From Erinaceus europaeus (taxonomy: Eukaryota; Chordata; Mammalia; Eulipotyphla; Erinaceidae), in contig NC_080165.1 of assembly GCF_950295315.1 (NCBI RefSeq), positions 5,173,200 to 5,237,199 of the forward strand: DNA of 64,000 nt. The letters are read 5' to 3'. Below, in pieces: positions 22,441 to 33,737 of the stretch. The position numbers and the translations under genes are program-made. Within the stretch, counting starts at the first letter, position 1. The number at the start of each line of letters is the position of its first letter. The notes under the pieces are model-generated. The model ran no database searches. It worked only from the letters and a program-made list of their open reading frames with translations, and was not told the DNA's origin.

Positions 22441-22940
22441 TTAAGGAATGTTGTAATTTAAAAAGGGTTTGTGGGGCTTCTGCAGTGTGTGAAAAAAAAA
22501 TTTAACGTGTGTGATAAATAAGTCAAGGAAATACTGCCTTGAGCAGAAAATCTAACAAAGAACGACAACATCAAAAAGGAATAGGTAACCATAGAAACAC
22601 ATTGGAGCAGATTAAAGTCAGAGCCACATGGGGGTGGGGTTAAAACTTTGAAACACTTTTTGGGACCCACAGTGGTAAAAATCAAAGTGGACCATACATA
22701 GTAACTCAACACGAGGGAGATAAAGTAAAACCGCATAGAGCAAAAAGTGGGTAGGGCGAAATTAAAGTCAAACAACTAAAACAGGAGGTAAATAAATTTG
22801 CAACAGGTTGAGGCACCATTTGTTATCATTTAACTTAAAAGCGGGCTTGTGGGGGCTATTGCACTAAAAGGATTCACAGCAGGGAGCTGGGAACTGGTTT
22901 AAACAATACAAGTTTTATTAGGGTGACCTAAGTTATTGTT
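22441..22940 (-). mobile_element. ERV fragment: U5 end of an LTR, primer-binding site and leader
   Basis: Read on the minus strand, 22,940-22,821 matches the 3' half of the solo LTR at 29,000-29,448 (AATAAAAC, then 'tgtttaaacc', then the C-rich 'cccgcttttaagtt' end). A primer-binding-site-like TGGTGCCTCAACCTGTTG follows at 22,818-22,801, then about 360 bp of leader without a recognisable frame. The fragment ends at both sides without target duplications I could see. Confidence 0.65.
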
Positions 22941-22986
22941 GGGGGGGGGGTGTCATAGTTGGAAAAAAGGCCAGAAAGCTGGATCA
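22941..22986 (-). mobile_element. Family X repeat, part left of the Vingi insertion
   Basis: Short stretch matching 54,470-54,520 in reverse; continues at 24,296. Confidence 0.7.
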
Positions 22987-22999
22987 GGGAAGAGTGTAG
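22987..22999 (+). repeat. 5' target-site duplication of Vingi copy 2
   Basis: GGGAAGAGTGTAG, repeated with one change at 24,283-24,295. The host sequence is a minus-strand family X repeat that continues on both sides. Confidence 0.85.
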
Positions 23000-24282
23000 A
23001 TGAACTTCCTTGAAGAAGTTTCTGGGAGGTCACTGATGTAAATATTAAATAGCGTAGGAGCCAGAACAGAGCCCTGGGGGAGGCCACTTGAGACAAGTCT
23101 CCATCTGCTAGACTTGTCACCCAGATGCACCCGGAATCTTCTGTTTTGGAGAAGAAACGATATAGTGTTGGCCACCCATGGAGGCAGGCATCTTGAGATC
23201 TTGACTAGGAGACCATGGTGCCAGACCGTGTCATAGGCTGCTGTGAGATCAACAATGACATCTGCTGTGCAACTCAGGCATTCAAGTTCAACATCCTCGA
23301 GGAAACACTCACGAAAGACATGTCTCTGATATCTGATTACTGTAAAAAATGGCGACTAATCCCTAGCACTGCAAAAAACGGTATCATCTGTTTTCCATCT
23401 ACACCATGCCTCGGCCTCGCATGAGCTTAATGTGCAGCTTGGCGATACGAGAATCCGGCATGAAGCCCAGCCAGTCTATCTTGGAGTTACTATCGATCGC
23501 ACTCTGTCATTTCACGAACATCTCATAAAAACTGCAGCAAAGGTGGGCGCGAGGAATCACATGATTGCAAGACTGGCCAGCTCCTCATGGGGCGCGGCCA
23601 CTTCCACACTACGATCATCCTTTCTGGCATTATGCTATTCCACTGCAGAATACTGTGCCCCAGGATGGTTCCGTAGCCCCCATGTCCACTTGGCCGATTC
23701 CAAATTATACTCCTCCATGAGGATAATTTCTGGAACTATCCATTCCACCCCGGTTCCATGGCTGCCAGTTCTTAGCAACATCGCCCCGCCAGATATTCGT
23801 CGGGATGCGGCATCATCTAAGTTCATTTCCCACATCTATGCTCGACCGGACCTGCCAATATACGCGGAGATCTTGGCCCACCCTGTCCAACGCTTGACGT
23901 CTCGTCACCCAATCTGGTCCCCTACGCCTACACTGAACTTCTCTGTTCCAGTCTCTTGGAAACAGAGCTGGCAGTCAGCTGAGGTAAAGAACAAACACCT
24001 CATCACAGACCCCTGCGAGCGTCAACCCGGCTTTGACCTAGCACGTTATGATTGGGCCCTCCTCAATCGCTATCGAACAGGCCATGGCCGGTGCGCCGCT
24101 ATGTTCCATCGCTGGGGAGCCAGAGACGACCCGAACTGTCCCTGCAGCTACAGACAGACTATGATCCACATAGTCAACGACTGCCACCTCTCCAGATTCA
24201 AAGGAGGTCTCGAAACTTTACATCAGGCTCAACCTGACGCTGTTGACTGGCTACGGAAGAAGGGCAAACCCTAGAAGAAGAA
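23000..24282 (+). mobile_element. Vingi-type LINE insertion with inverted 5' segment (copy 2)
   Basis: The element is flanked by near-perfect 13-bp target duplications, GGGAAGAGTGTAG at 22,987-22,999 and GGGAAGAGCGTAG at 24,283-24,295. Bases 23,000-23,256 are in minus orientation (RT fingers/palm, GLPQGSVLAPTLFNIYISDLP). Bases 23,257-24,282 are in plus orientation and resume exactly after the YADD aspartates with DICCATQA. This rearrangement is typical of twin priming. The plus part carries the rest of RT and a C-terminal zinc-knuckle-like C-x-C-x8-H-x4-C (about 24,142-24,183). It ends at a GAAGAAGAA tail. A frameshift near 23,380 at an A6 run separates the two plus-strand frames. The copy is non-functional: truncated, inverted and frameshifted. 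Confidence 0.9.
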
Positions 24283-24295
24283 GGGAAGAGCGTAG
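24283..24295 (+). repeat. 3' target-site duplication of Vingi copy 2
   Basis: GGGAAGAGCGTAG directly after the GAA-rich tail; 12 of 13 bases match the upstream copy. Confidence 0.85.
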
Positions 24296-24640
24296 CTCCC
24301 AAATATAGGAAAAGTACATAAATATTGTTGACTGTAAATCCCATTGATTTCATCTGTGCCCCATAGTCAGCACAGGAGCCTATGTGGCCTCTGCATCCCT
24401 GTAGGTCTGAGCTCATATTCTGTGGTCTCGACTAGGAACATTCCAGGCTGCACCAATTTCAGGACCCATCACCCTCAGGTGATAGGCAGAGTGTGCTAAT
24501 CCAACCCCCCTTCGGAGAATGGAACACTCCCTACCATTGAATTGTCAGTGAGGGTCAGGTCCTACAGGGGCCCATAGAGGGGTCCATTATGTTGTTCCTG
24601 ATGGAGATGTTAATACATTTCTAACAATGACTGGTTCTTT
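24296..24640 (-). mobile_element. Family X repeat, part right of the Vingi insertion
   Basis: Continues the copy at 22,941-22,986. It matches 54,350-54,470 and 18,270-18,540. Confidence 0.8.
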
Positions 24641-24699
24641 GAAATATTAAATCTCCGAAAAGCTTAGACCAGGGAGAACAGAAACAACTGCTGGTGTTC

Positions 24700-25955
24700 C
24701 TTTATAAGATACAAATATATGTAAACAGCATAAAAGGACATAAATTATAGTGAGGTCCTGTATACACCACAAATCCTAACAATGGGGTTGTCAAAATTAA
24801 CCTGATTGCCAAAGAATTTGGTGATAGCAACAGCTATCTATTGCCTCCTTAAACCCTAAGACAGCAGGAACCTTCCAGAAGCCTCTCCCTATAAAGCCCA
24901 TATTTCTCGCAGTCCTGAAACCTCTAGGGTGGGGCTCACTTTCCTGCAAGCTTCTCCCAGTCCATTCCAACCGATACTGTACCTGCTGATCCCAGCCCAG
25001 TCAGTGCAACCAGCACCACCTCGGCATGTTTCACCTTGGATGTCATCCAGAGACGTCAGGCGTGGAATGTCAGCTCCTCAGCTTCACTGCTCTGCTGTCA
25101 GGGATGTTGGCCTGAGCAACATCGTACGATTGTCTGAGGAGGAAGCCTGTACAGTCCTGCTAGTTAAGGTCCAGGGAAGACTGTATGCTTACTTCCATGA
25201 GGATCTGTATGGTTCTGATGGACAAGGCCCAAGAACTCCTTTGGACTCATTCACACGGGTTGTATAGAAATCATTGGACTCGTTCACATGGGTTATATAG
25301 AAATCATTGTCAGACAGGCAAGGTTACTTTGACCTCAAGTGCAGGCTGCAGCTAGGTGAAGGGGAAAGTCAACAAAAGTTCTTGTTATGTCTTCACTACT
25401 TCACTGAGTTGGACCCTGGACACTGTGTTAACATGTCTTGCTGTCTAAGCTGGGAAATAAAGTCATTGTTACTGTTTCACTCTATAAGCTGAGCTCTGCT
25501 AAGAATACAGCATCAGTGCCCTGCCATCATTATTTTGCCCTCCTCTCAGGGACTGTTCAGCTTTGCCCAGGACCAGTCACTCTGCCACCAGGTTCCAGAC
25601 ATTGACATGATGCCAGCCTGACTTCCCTGGACAGACAACCCCACCAATGTGCCCTGGAGCTCCACCTCCACAGAGCCCTGCCCCACTAGGGAAAGAGAGA
25701 GACAGGCTGGGAGTATGGACCCACCTGCCAATGCCCATGTTCAGTGAGTAAGCAATTACAGAAGCCAGACCTTCCACCTTCTGCATCCCACAATGACCTT
25801 GGGTCCATACTCCCAGAGGAATAAAGAATACGGAAGCTGTCAGGGGAGGGGATGGGATACAGAGATCTGGTGGTGGGGACTGTGTGAAACTGTACCGCTC
25901 TTATCCTATGGTCTTGTCAATATTTCTTGTCAATAAATAAAATTTTTTAATTAAA
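24700..25955 (+). mobile_element. Family X repeat, long composite copy
   Basis: 24,780-25,120 matches the 5' part of the 14,186-15,291 copy (read on its minus strand), and 25,575-25,955 matches the 3' core. The middle (about 25,130-25,570) has no counterpart in the other copies, contains a 33-bp tandem duplication (25,241-25,306) and AATAAAG, and may be a separate insertion. Confidence 0.7.
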
Positions 25956-26504
25956 TATATAAACATATACATATGTATACCCCTCATAATGTGAACATAA
26001 TCACATGAATCAAATATGTGTCTGCGATTTAAGTACGTATAAAGCTACTCTTAAACGACTAAGATAATACTTCATGTTCCATCTGACATATGCAAAACCC
26101 ACTAGCATTCCTTTTATGATTGATGCTGAAAAGCTTTGCTGCAGTGAGCTGGGAGGCTTGAGTGTCTACACCTACTCAGCTCTCATGCCATGAAAAACAA
26201 CTTGATGAAAGCAAGTAGCTGAGGGTTTGTTACACACCTTCACAATGCTTCCCAGATTAGCAGCCTTGATGCATAGGCAGGTTCGCAATGATACTGTTAA
26301 TATGTTGAGAACGCAAGACTACACACACATACGTACTGGTGTGGATACCCACATTAGGAATGGAAATGTGCAAGATACAACGTTCAGTTCCAGTACTCAC
26401 TTCTTGAAGTCTATTAACTGAAAAACTGCAACTCCTATATTCACTACAAATAGAAAAGTTTACTAATCTAAACTAAACTGATAATGATAAAGTTAAAAAT
26501 TACA

Positions 26505-26870
26505 GTGTTCCAAGTTGCAGATGCTACCATGATGCCAACCTGACTTCCCTGGTCAGACGACTTCACCAATATGTCTTCAAGTCTCAACTCTCCAGAGCCC
26601 TGCCCCACTAGGAAAAGATAGAAACAGTCTGGGGGTATGGATCGAACTGCCAATGTCTATATTCAGTGGTGAAGCAATTACAGAAGCCAGATCTTCCACT
26701 TTCTGCACCCCATAATGATCCTGGGTCCATACTCACAGAGAAATAAAGAATAGGGAAGCCTCCAATAGAGGGGATGGAATATGAAACTCTGGTGCTGGGA
26801 AATGTGTTGAATTTTACCCCTCTTATCCTATGGTTTTGTCGATATATTCTATTTTTATTTTATAAATATT
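26505..26870 (+). mobile_element. Family X repeat, diverged 3' end
   Basis: Shared core with more substitutions than other copies, ending in a T/A-rich tail. Confidence 0.82.
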
Positions 26871-27564
26871 TTTTAAAAAAATACAGTGTCCTACAATTTA
26901 ATAACAAGAAGAGAAGTGTCAGTCATTATATATTCAAGGTACAGAGTGTAATGTCAAAACACTTCCCTCTCAAATTCTAGAAGTTCCTATTCTGTTTTGT
27001 ATACCTAAAGCAGTAGAAGTTTCCTGTTGTTGTATTACATTCTGATTGTGTGATATCATGGTAATTTGTGGATCTTGGGAGATGCAAATACTAATGAAAA
27101 TAAATGAGTACTGAATTGAGTAAGTCTGAGTCACTTGCTTTATATACCGTTACTAACTTTCTTGTAGATATCACAAGCTATGTGTTCAATCTAACCACAG
27201 AAGATATAATAATCACATAGGAAACTCATTGGGGAATTGTAGCATCTATTATCCATCCGGACAGAGTGGTGTTGATGTCAGCTGATACAAAAAAAAAGTA
27301 TGAGAGGGAGTTCGAATTTTGGAATTTTTTACACACATTGAATCTGACAAGGAAAAAGTTTAATTAAGTCTTGCTATTGATTTTCAGGGCAGGTTAAAAC
27401 TGTTCTCATAGTTATACTTAGCCACATACAAAAATGATTGTCTTATACAGACAGCACTATTATCATACTTTCACAAAAATAATAAATATCGGTTGGATGC
27501 TCACCTCTGGTGTTCCAACGAGTTTCCCTGGGAAAAAAAATCTGGAAAGTTATTCAAAAGAAGC
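26871..27564. other. AT-rich unassigned sequence
   Basis: No recognised element. Confidence 0.45.
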
Positions 27565-27900
27565 TATGGCATTTAAAAAAATAATTTTTTAAATGTATTT
27601 TTTATAATTTATTTCATTATTGGGCAATTAATGTTTTACATTCAACAGTAAATACAATAGTTTGTACATGCATAACATTCCCCAGATTCCCATTTAACAA
27701 TACAACCCCCACTATGTCATTCATCATCTTTCATGGACCTGTATTCTCCCCACCCACCCACCCACCCACCCAAGAGTCTTTTACTTTGGTGCAATACGCC
27801 AATTCCATTTCAGGTTCGACTTGTGTTTTCTTTTCTAATCTTGTTTTTCAACTTCGGCCTGAGAGTGAGATCATCCCATATTCATCCTTCTGTTTCTGTA
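27565..27900 (-). mobile_element. L1 3' UTR fragment
   Basis: Close to the 3' UTR at 10,003-10,300. Contains an expanded CCCA run at about 27,750-27,772 and is followed by an 18-bp tandem duplication (27,897-27,935). Confidence 0.85.
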
Positions 27901-27935
27901 CAAAATATATAAATTGTACAAAATATATAAATTGT

Positions 27936-28589
27936 AGTAGAGGCTAAAATAATTGACCAAAACTTTCAAACTGAAGACAATTCGAGGGGCTGACAACACC
28001 ACATCTCCTGTGCTGAATGGTAGTGCCAGGGTGTCTATTAAACCATAAGCCTGCATACCCAGGTCATCTTGTTCATTCTACCCAGTGTGTGAAGGCATGG
28101 CAAGAGCCAGCGTGACTAAAACTTAGTGTCTTGATTCTTGCATAAACTGGGAAAAGATGAAGAAGTCTGTAGGAGCTTGTTGCTCCACAGATCAGCTGGT
28201 AGCCTGCTGGTACCTGGGCTCCTCAGAAGTAGGGGCTGGCAGTAACCAAAGAGGGTCTACAAGAAAACTGTAAATCTCTCCAAAAGAGTTTAACGTGTCA
28301 CTGGAAGTCAGTGGTATTCCATGGTAAATGATTAGCTTATATTATCTACACAATAGCGACACCAAAATAAATTCAGAATATATAACTTTCCGAATCTTTC
28401 TGTAGTCAGTGTCATTTGACGACCTTATTCGAGAAAAGCTCAGTTGCCAGACATAAGTAGATGTAACTTTCCTACAGAAACTTGCTTTTTCAATCTCTCT
28501 ATTATTCATCTATTCATTTTGCTCTACTGATGGGCATCCAACACCAGATGGATAACCAGGAAAAGTTGAGGTGTAAATGCACAACTGAA
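27936..28589. other. Unassigned sequence
   Basis: Nothing recognised; no long frame. Confidence 0.45.
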
Positions 28590-28616
28590 TGGATGGATAG
28601 ATGGATGGATGGATAG
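28590..28616 (+). repeat. (GGAT)n short microsatellite
   Basis: Six GGAT/AGAT units. Confidence 0.8.
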
Positions 28617-28639
28617 CTCAGCTGTTAAGAATGATAAAG

Positions 28640-28850
28640 CAATCTCCTTGGCCTCATGTTGGATTGCTGGAGCATGAAGGAATCCTGTGAAGTGAGATCA
28701 GCCAGAAATAGAAGGTTGAATGTGGGATCATCTCAGTCATGAGCAGGATTTAAGAAACAAAAACATAAAGGGGAAACATGAAGTAAAACCTAGACTGGTT
28801 GGATTTATCACACCAGAGCAAAGGACTCTGAGGCAGAAGGTGATTTAAAC
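28640..28850 (+). mobile_element. Old L1 3' UTR fragment
   Basis: Diverged match to the L1 3' UTR ('gtgaagtgagatcagccagaaatag', later 'caaaggactctg'). Confidence 0.65.
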
Positions 28851-28854
28851 CAAG

Positions 28855-28999
28855 CAAATAGCTTACCTGGATAGTGAACTGCTCTGCCGTGTGTGTGATC
28901 CTGGTTTGAGCCTAGTCCTTACGGCATTAAAGGAAGCTCTGGTCAAGCCCCCACTCCCCCCGTCTCTCCATGTAAAAATAAGTAAATGAATAAATAAAT
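28855..28999 (+). mobile_element. Old-type SINE hosting LTR B
   Basis: 'cctggtttgagcc' B box and AAAT tail. The solo LTR at 29,000 inserted in that tail. Confidence 0.7.
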
Positions 29000-29448
29000 T
29001 GTTGTGACCTCAACAGGAGTTAGCGTATGAATGACGTCAGCCTGAGGCAGGGACACAAGGGACTTGGAGCAGGCTGTTCTCTGGCTGCTGCTGCTTCTCA
29101 TGGTCAGAAGCATCTCGACGGAGGTGTGCCAGGTTCCTTCATGGCTACTTCTCCTGGGAACTGGACACGTGCGACTCTGCTAGCCGGTAAATTTTCAGAC
29201 CCCTTTACAGCCATGAGCAACCTTTACCAGAGCTGATAATTGTTTATCTTATGGGACTAAACTTTCGATAACTATACTCAGACTTTATGGACCTAGCGTA
29301 CTCTTAACTCCTAATGATAATTGCTCATTTTACCTTTTACCCGGTTCACCTAATAAAACCTTCTGTTGTTTAAACCTGTTCTCAGCTGTGAGTCCTTTTT
29401 CCATGCCATAACTCCCCCAATCCCCCTTTTAAGTTAAAAATTACAACA
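29000..29448 (+). mobile_element. Solo LTR, family B, 449 bp
   Basis: Begins TGTTGTGACC and ends TTACAACA, with a perfect 6-bp duplication ATAAAT (28,994-28,999 and 29,449-29,454). The poly(A) signal AATAAA lies near 29,353. The U5 end is shared with the ERV fragment at 22.8-22.9 kb. It inserted into the A-rich tail of a SINE. Confidence 0.92.
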
Positions 29449-29758
29449 ATAAATCGCACCTTTTTGTAATTTGGCACCTGGGAAATGAACCCAGGATCTT
29501 ACACGTGATACAGCTGAGCACTCTCTGGAGGGTAACTTTCATTTTTTTTTTTTTCCCAGAGGGTGGGGAGACAGAGGCTCAGAAAGAAGAGAGACTCCAC
29601 AATGCCGCTCCACCCTCCTTGGCTCTTCTTGTGGTGCCTGGTTCTTCATGGCTTGCTGTAAAGCAGGAATGTGCTCTGATAGATGAGCTGGAAAAATATA
29701 TATAAATTTCTGGCATCTATCTTCAAAGGGGCACGCAATCAGAGTGCTTGTAAAATGC

Positions 29759-30232
29759 TGTTGGTATGCATGAGACCCCTTCTGTTTCATTTGGTTTAAA
29801 TCCCCCCTGCTTAACACTATTCTATTTACATAACCACTTCATTCTATTTACATAACCGCTGTTAACAAGCACCACCCTCCCTCCAGGGCATTGGTTCAAT
29901 CCCCACTGTTTCATGATATGTTTTTGCTCCACCCCCTCTCCTTGTCACACCCTGATCCTCTCCTTGTCACACTCTGATTGTCACCAGTCACTTTTCTCTC
30001 CACCCTCTCTATGTCACATCCTGTTTCCACCCTACTTGGCAAGTATATATAAAGACAGCACTGTGAGTTTTACAGTACTGTACCTTGAGTTTAGCTTAGC
30101 TCAGCTTAGATTGTGCTGCGTCCTGCATGAATAAAGAGATACTGCCTACAGCTCAACCATGAGTCCCTGGTCGTCTGTTACCCGCCCGTGAAGCCAGCCT
30201 GGCGAAAACAACATAGCCCGTCGAAAACGACA
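29759..30232 (+). mobile_element. Solo LTR, family A, second copy, 474 bp
   Basis: Same family as 2,227-2,669, with a perfect 6-bp duplication AAATGC (29,753-29,758 and 30,233-30,238). It holds an extra stretch in U3 with a partly duplicated 'ctccttgtcacac' motif, and the same TATATAAA and AATAAA signals. Confidence 0.93.
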
Positions 30233-30400
30233 AAATGCCATCCAAGTCTTTTCAATTTAATATTTTATAACAAGAATATAGTGCCTTTCAACAGTCTTAC
30301 CTGAAGCCACCATTGGCTAATTTAGTGTAGCAAAGTCAAAACTGTTTTTTAACTTGATAAATGGTAATTCTTCACAAGCTACTTATAAAAATCATACTTT

Positions 30401-30735
30401 GGGGGGCCAGGTGTTAGCGCAGGTGGCACAAAGCACAAGGACCGGCATAAGGATCCCGGTTCCAGCCCCCGACTCCCCACCTGCAGGGGAGTCACTTCAC
30501 AGGCAGTGAAGCAGGTCTGCAGGTATCTGTCTTTCTCTCCCCCTCTCTGTCTTCCCCTCCTCTCTCCATTTCTCTCTGTCCTATCCAACAACGACAACAA
30601 TAATAGTAACAACACCAACAATAAATACAAGGAAGGGCAACAAAAGGGAAAAAATGGCCTCCAGGAGCAGTGGATTCATAGTGCAGGCACCAAGCTCCTG
30701 CAATAACCCTGGAGGCAAAAAATAAATAAAATAAC
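30401..30735 (+). mobile_element. ERI-type SINE with 3' module
   Basis: Complete head, CAA-rich middle, and the extra 'ccaggagcagtggattcatag' module before an A-rich tail. Confidence 0.92.
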
Positions 30736-30747
30736 AAAAATCACACT

Positions 30748-30950
30748 TTGGGGGCCAGGCAGTGGCGCACCTGGTTAAGCGTACACGTTACAGTGATCAA
30801 GGACCTGGGTTTAAGTCCCTGGTCCCCACCAGCAGGGAGAAAACTTCATGAGTGGAGGAACAGAGCTGGAGATATCTTTTTCTCTCTCTGTCTATCTCCC
30901 CTCTCAATTTCTTTCTGACTCTATCTAATAATAAATAAATAACATAAAAG
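30748..30950 (+). mobile_element. Old-type SINE
   Basis: 'gggggccaggcagtggcgcac' start, AATAAATAAAT tail. Confidence 0.88.
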
Positions 30951-32092
30951 TAAAAGATCAACCTTTCTTACATGCATCCACTATAGTTTGCTAAGTTTTA
31001 GGACCTAGTAAGAACATGTGTTTTGTTCTGAACATACACTCCATTTCCCCATTGAGGGGAAGACTATAGATTCTAAATGAGCAAATCTATATCTACTGTG
31101 ACATATTACACTAAAATGCTCATGCCTTTAGCGGTACAAAATTTCATAATTATTACAAGTTAAGTAACACAAAACAATGAGGAGAAAGTGCTCCGTATTT
31201 TTAAAATCAGCTCCGTTATATAAATAATACACCCAGTGCTTAGGGCTCAGGAGTTCAGTGAACAAGGAGATGCTGACTGAAATGATGAGCTCAGGGCTTG
31301 ACACATCAGCAGAATGAGGATAAAACTTGGTCATCTTAAACCTGAGTCCCGGGACTACATCTGGGGGAAGTCTCAGCTCTGAGAGTCTGAAATGACACAC
31401 AGAAACAGCAATCGCAACAGGCTCAGTACTCCCACCGCCATCCATTCTAGTTCATGCTATCGGCAAAGGACAAGTTGACAAATTCAGAAAGAAGCTATAA
31501 AATCTACTGAAGCAGCAACATTGTCTGCTGAACGACCCTGGACACTGCCTAAAATGAGGCTATAAAAAGGAAATGCATTCTAAATCACCCTGCAATGGAG
31601 TCTGAAATAAACATTTTTACAAAATTCCCGACCATGGTCTACTCTTCACTGTCAGCACATCATTCTTCCAGTCCTGGGGCGAGGACTTGACTGTGCTGCA
31701 GGCTGCTTTTCCTTTCTCTGTATATTTGCTTCCAAAAAGGTGACTCTACTGCTTCAGAACATTGACACAGAGAAAATGGAAGAGTCAAAGTGATTTGGAT
31801 ATTAAATGAACTTTTAAGCCAAATGTTGAGCCCCCTCCCTTTTCTGTGTCATCCCTGGTGCTTCACTGAGCCAAACTGACTTTTTCAAGTAGAGAGTCTG
31901 AGAGACAAAGGAAGGGGAGGGAGACAGCCAAGGCAGGCAATGATATTCCCCCAGCATGGGGGCGGCGGTGGAGGGGCTCTGGGCTCCATGAATCTGTCCC
32001 GTCACCCTCCCCGCTGACTTATCTGGCTGCAGCATCAGTCTCTTTCTGAAGAAGAATAAAAATAGGGTTCTTTGATATTATGAGGATCAAAA
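30951..32092. other. Unassigned sequence
   Basis: No repeat or exon recognised. Mixed composition with a GC-richer part near 31,960-32,010. Confidence 0.45.
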
Positions 32093-32216
32093 CTTAGTTG
32101 TGGAGGCAGGAGTAGAGAGCATAGTTGTTAGGCGAAAAGACTTTCCTGCTTGAGGGTCTAAAGTCCGGGGTTCAATCCTCCACACCACCATAAACCAGAG
32201 CTGAGCAGTGCTCAGC

Positions 32217-32219
<3 letters not shown>
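32093..32219 (+). mobile_element. Old tRNA-derived SINE fragment
   Basis: 'ggggttcaatcctccacacc' B box; its tail became a GAAA microsatellite. Confidence 0.7.
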
Positions 32220-32275
<56 letters not shown>

Positions 32276-32276
32276 G
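32219..32276 (+). repeat. (GAAA)n microsatellite
   Basis: About 13 GAAA units. Confidence 0.93.
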
Positions 32277-32316
32277 AATTGAAAGAAAGGAAGAGAATTG
32301 AAAGAAAGGAAGGAAG

Positions 32317-32625
32317 AGAGGGAGTCAGGCAGTAGCGCAAAGGGTTAAGCACGTGGGGCGAAGCATAAGGACCAGCGAAGGATCCGGGTTCGAGTCCTCC
32401 GCTCCCCCACCTGCAGGGGAGTCGCTTCACAGGCGGTGAAGCAGGTCTGCAGGTGTCTGTCTTTCTCTCCCCCTCTCTGTCTTCCCCTCCTCTCTCCATT
32501 TCTCTCTGTCCTATCCAACAACAACAACAATAATAATAACTATAACAATAAAAAAACAACAAGGGCAACAAAAGAGAAAATAAATAAACATTAAAAATAA
32601 AATAAAAATTAAAAAAGAAAGAAAG
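32317..32625 (+). mobile_element. ERI-type SINE
   Basis: Full head ('gggagtcaggcagtagcgc') and CAA tail. Confidence 0.92.
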
Positions 32626-32689
32626 GAATAGAGAGGAAGGATTTAGTTGCGGATCTGATTGCTGTCTCCCCTGGTAGAATGCACATCTT

Positions 32690-32811
32690 ATCCCATGAAA
32701 AGAACCAGATTCCACCAGAGGGGAAGGAAGCTCCCCAAGTAGTGAGCATTGTTGAAGTGTTTCTCCTCTCTGTCTTTTTCTCCGTCTCTCATCTTTATAA
32801 AAATAAAGATG
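32690..32811 (+). mobile_element. Old-type SINE fragment
   Basis: Only the 3' half with 'tctctcatctttataaaa'. Confidence 0.6.
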
Positions 32812-32813
32812 GG

Positions 32814-33103
32814 AGCTGGGCGGTAGCGCACCGGGTTAAGTGCACATGGTGCCAAGTACAAGGACCAGAACAAGGATCCTGTTTGAGCTCCCAGCTCCCC
32901 ACCTGCAGGGGAGTCACTTCACAGGCGGTGAAGCAGGTCTGTAGGTATCTGTCTTTCTCTCCCCTTCTCTGTCTTCCCCTCCTCTCTCCATTTCTCTCTG
33001 TCCTATCCAACAACAACAATAACAACAAGGGCAACAGAAATGGCCACAGGAACAGTGGATTTGTAGTTCAGGCACTGAGACCTAACAATGACCCTGAACG
33101 CTA
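32814..33103 (+). mobile_element. ERI-type SINE with 3' module
   Basis: 'gggagctgggcggtagcgc' start, 'gtggatttgtag' module, followed by an AATC repeat (33,104-33,138). Confidence 0.9.
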
Positions 33104-33136
<33 letters not shown>

Positions 33137-33138
33137 AT
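33104..33138 (+). repeat. (AATC)n microsatellite
   Basis: About eight AATC units at the SINE tail. Confidence 0.9.
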
Positions 33139-33731
33139 ATAAAGTAAAAAATAAATAAATAAATGTTAATTATGGTAGAGTGGTGATGGCACAGAATCCC
33201 GGGAGGAAGTAACCCCGGTGGAAAAAACAAAACAAAACAAATGCCTTCGTTGTCTAGTACACGGAGATAAAGCTCAAGTGTATTCAACAGCTTGACTGAA
33301 ATCAAGCCTCTTACTACTTGTACAGAGTTAGCAAGGGCTCTGCTTTCCAGATTGTTTCCCGTCTCTGCGTTTGGCTAGCATGTTGAGGTTCTCTGTTTAG
33401 GTAACTGATGGGAGAAAGCCCTATGGGTAGCGCTGAGCACAGTCACTTCACAGCTGTTTCTAGATAACCGGAAACAAAAGCCCATCACTACTCCTTACCT
33501 GACATTCGCAGACACAGATCCCAGGGCACAAGAGGATGGAAGGAGGAGTGGAGTGTGAGCTGATGAGCTGAGAAGTCGCAACAGGGCTTGTCCCAGAGCA
33601 AAACTACAGACTGGAAAGGGAGCACAGACAGGTGGCAGCTATTAATTGCTCTCACAACTGAGAATCCGTTTGTTTAGAAGTTAGTACTTGTTAAAATTGA
33701 TTAAATATTTGTTCCAGGATTTTCTCAGGTG
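33139..33731. other. Unassigned sequence left of the ERV array
   Basis: Includes a short SINE 3'-module-like piece at 33,170-33,230, otherwise nothing recognised. Confidence 0.45.
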
Positions 33732-33737
33732 CTGGTG

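Noticed and set aside
24929..25267. 112-codon plus-strand frame
   Set aside because: It lies in a family X copy, has no recognised domain, and the matching region of the 14-15 kb copy is not open.
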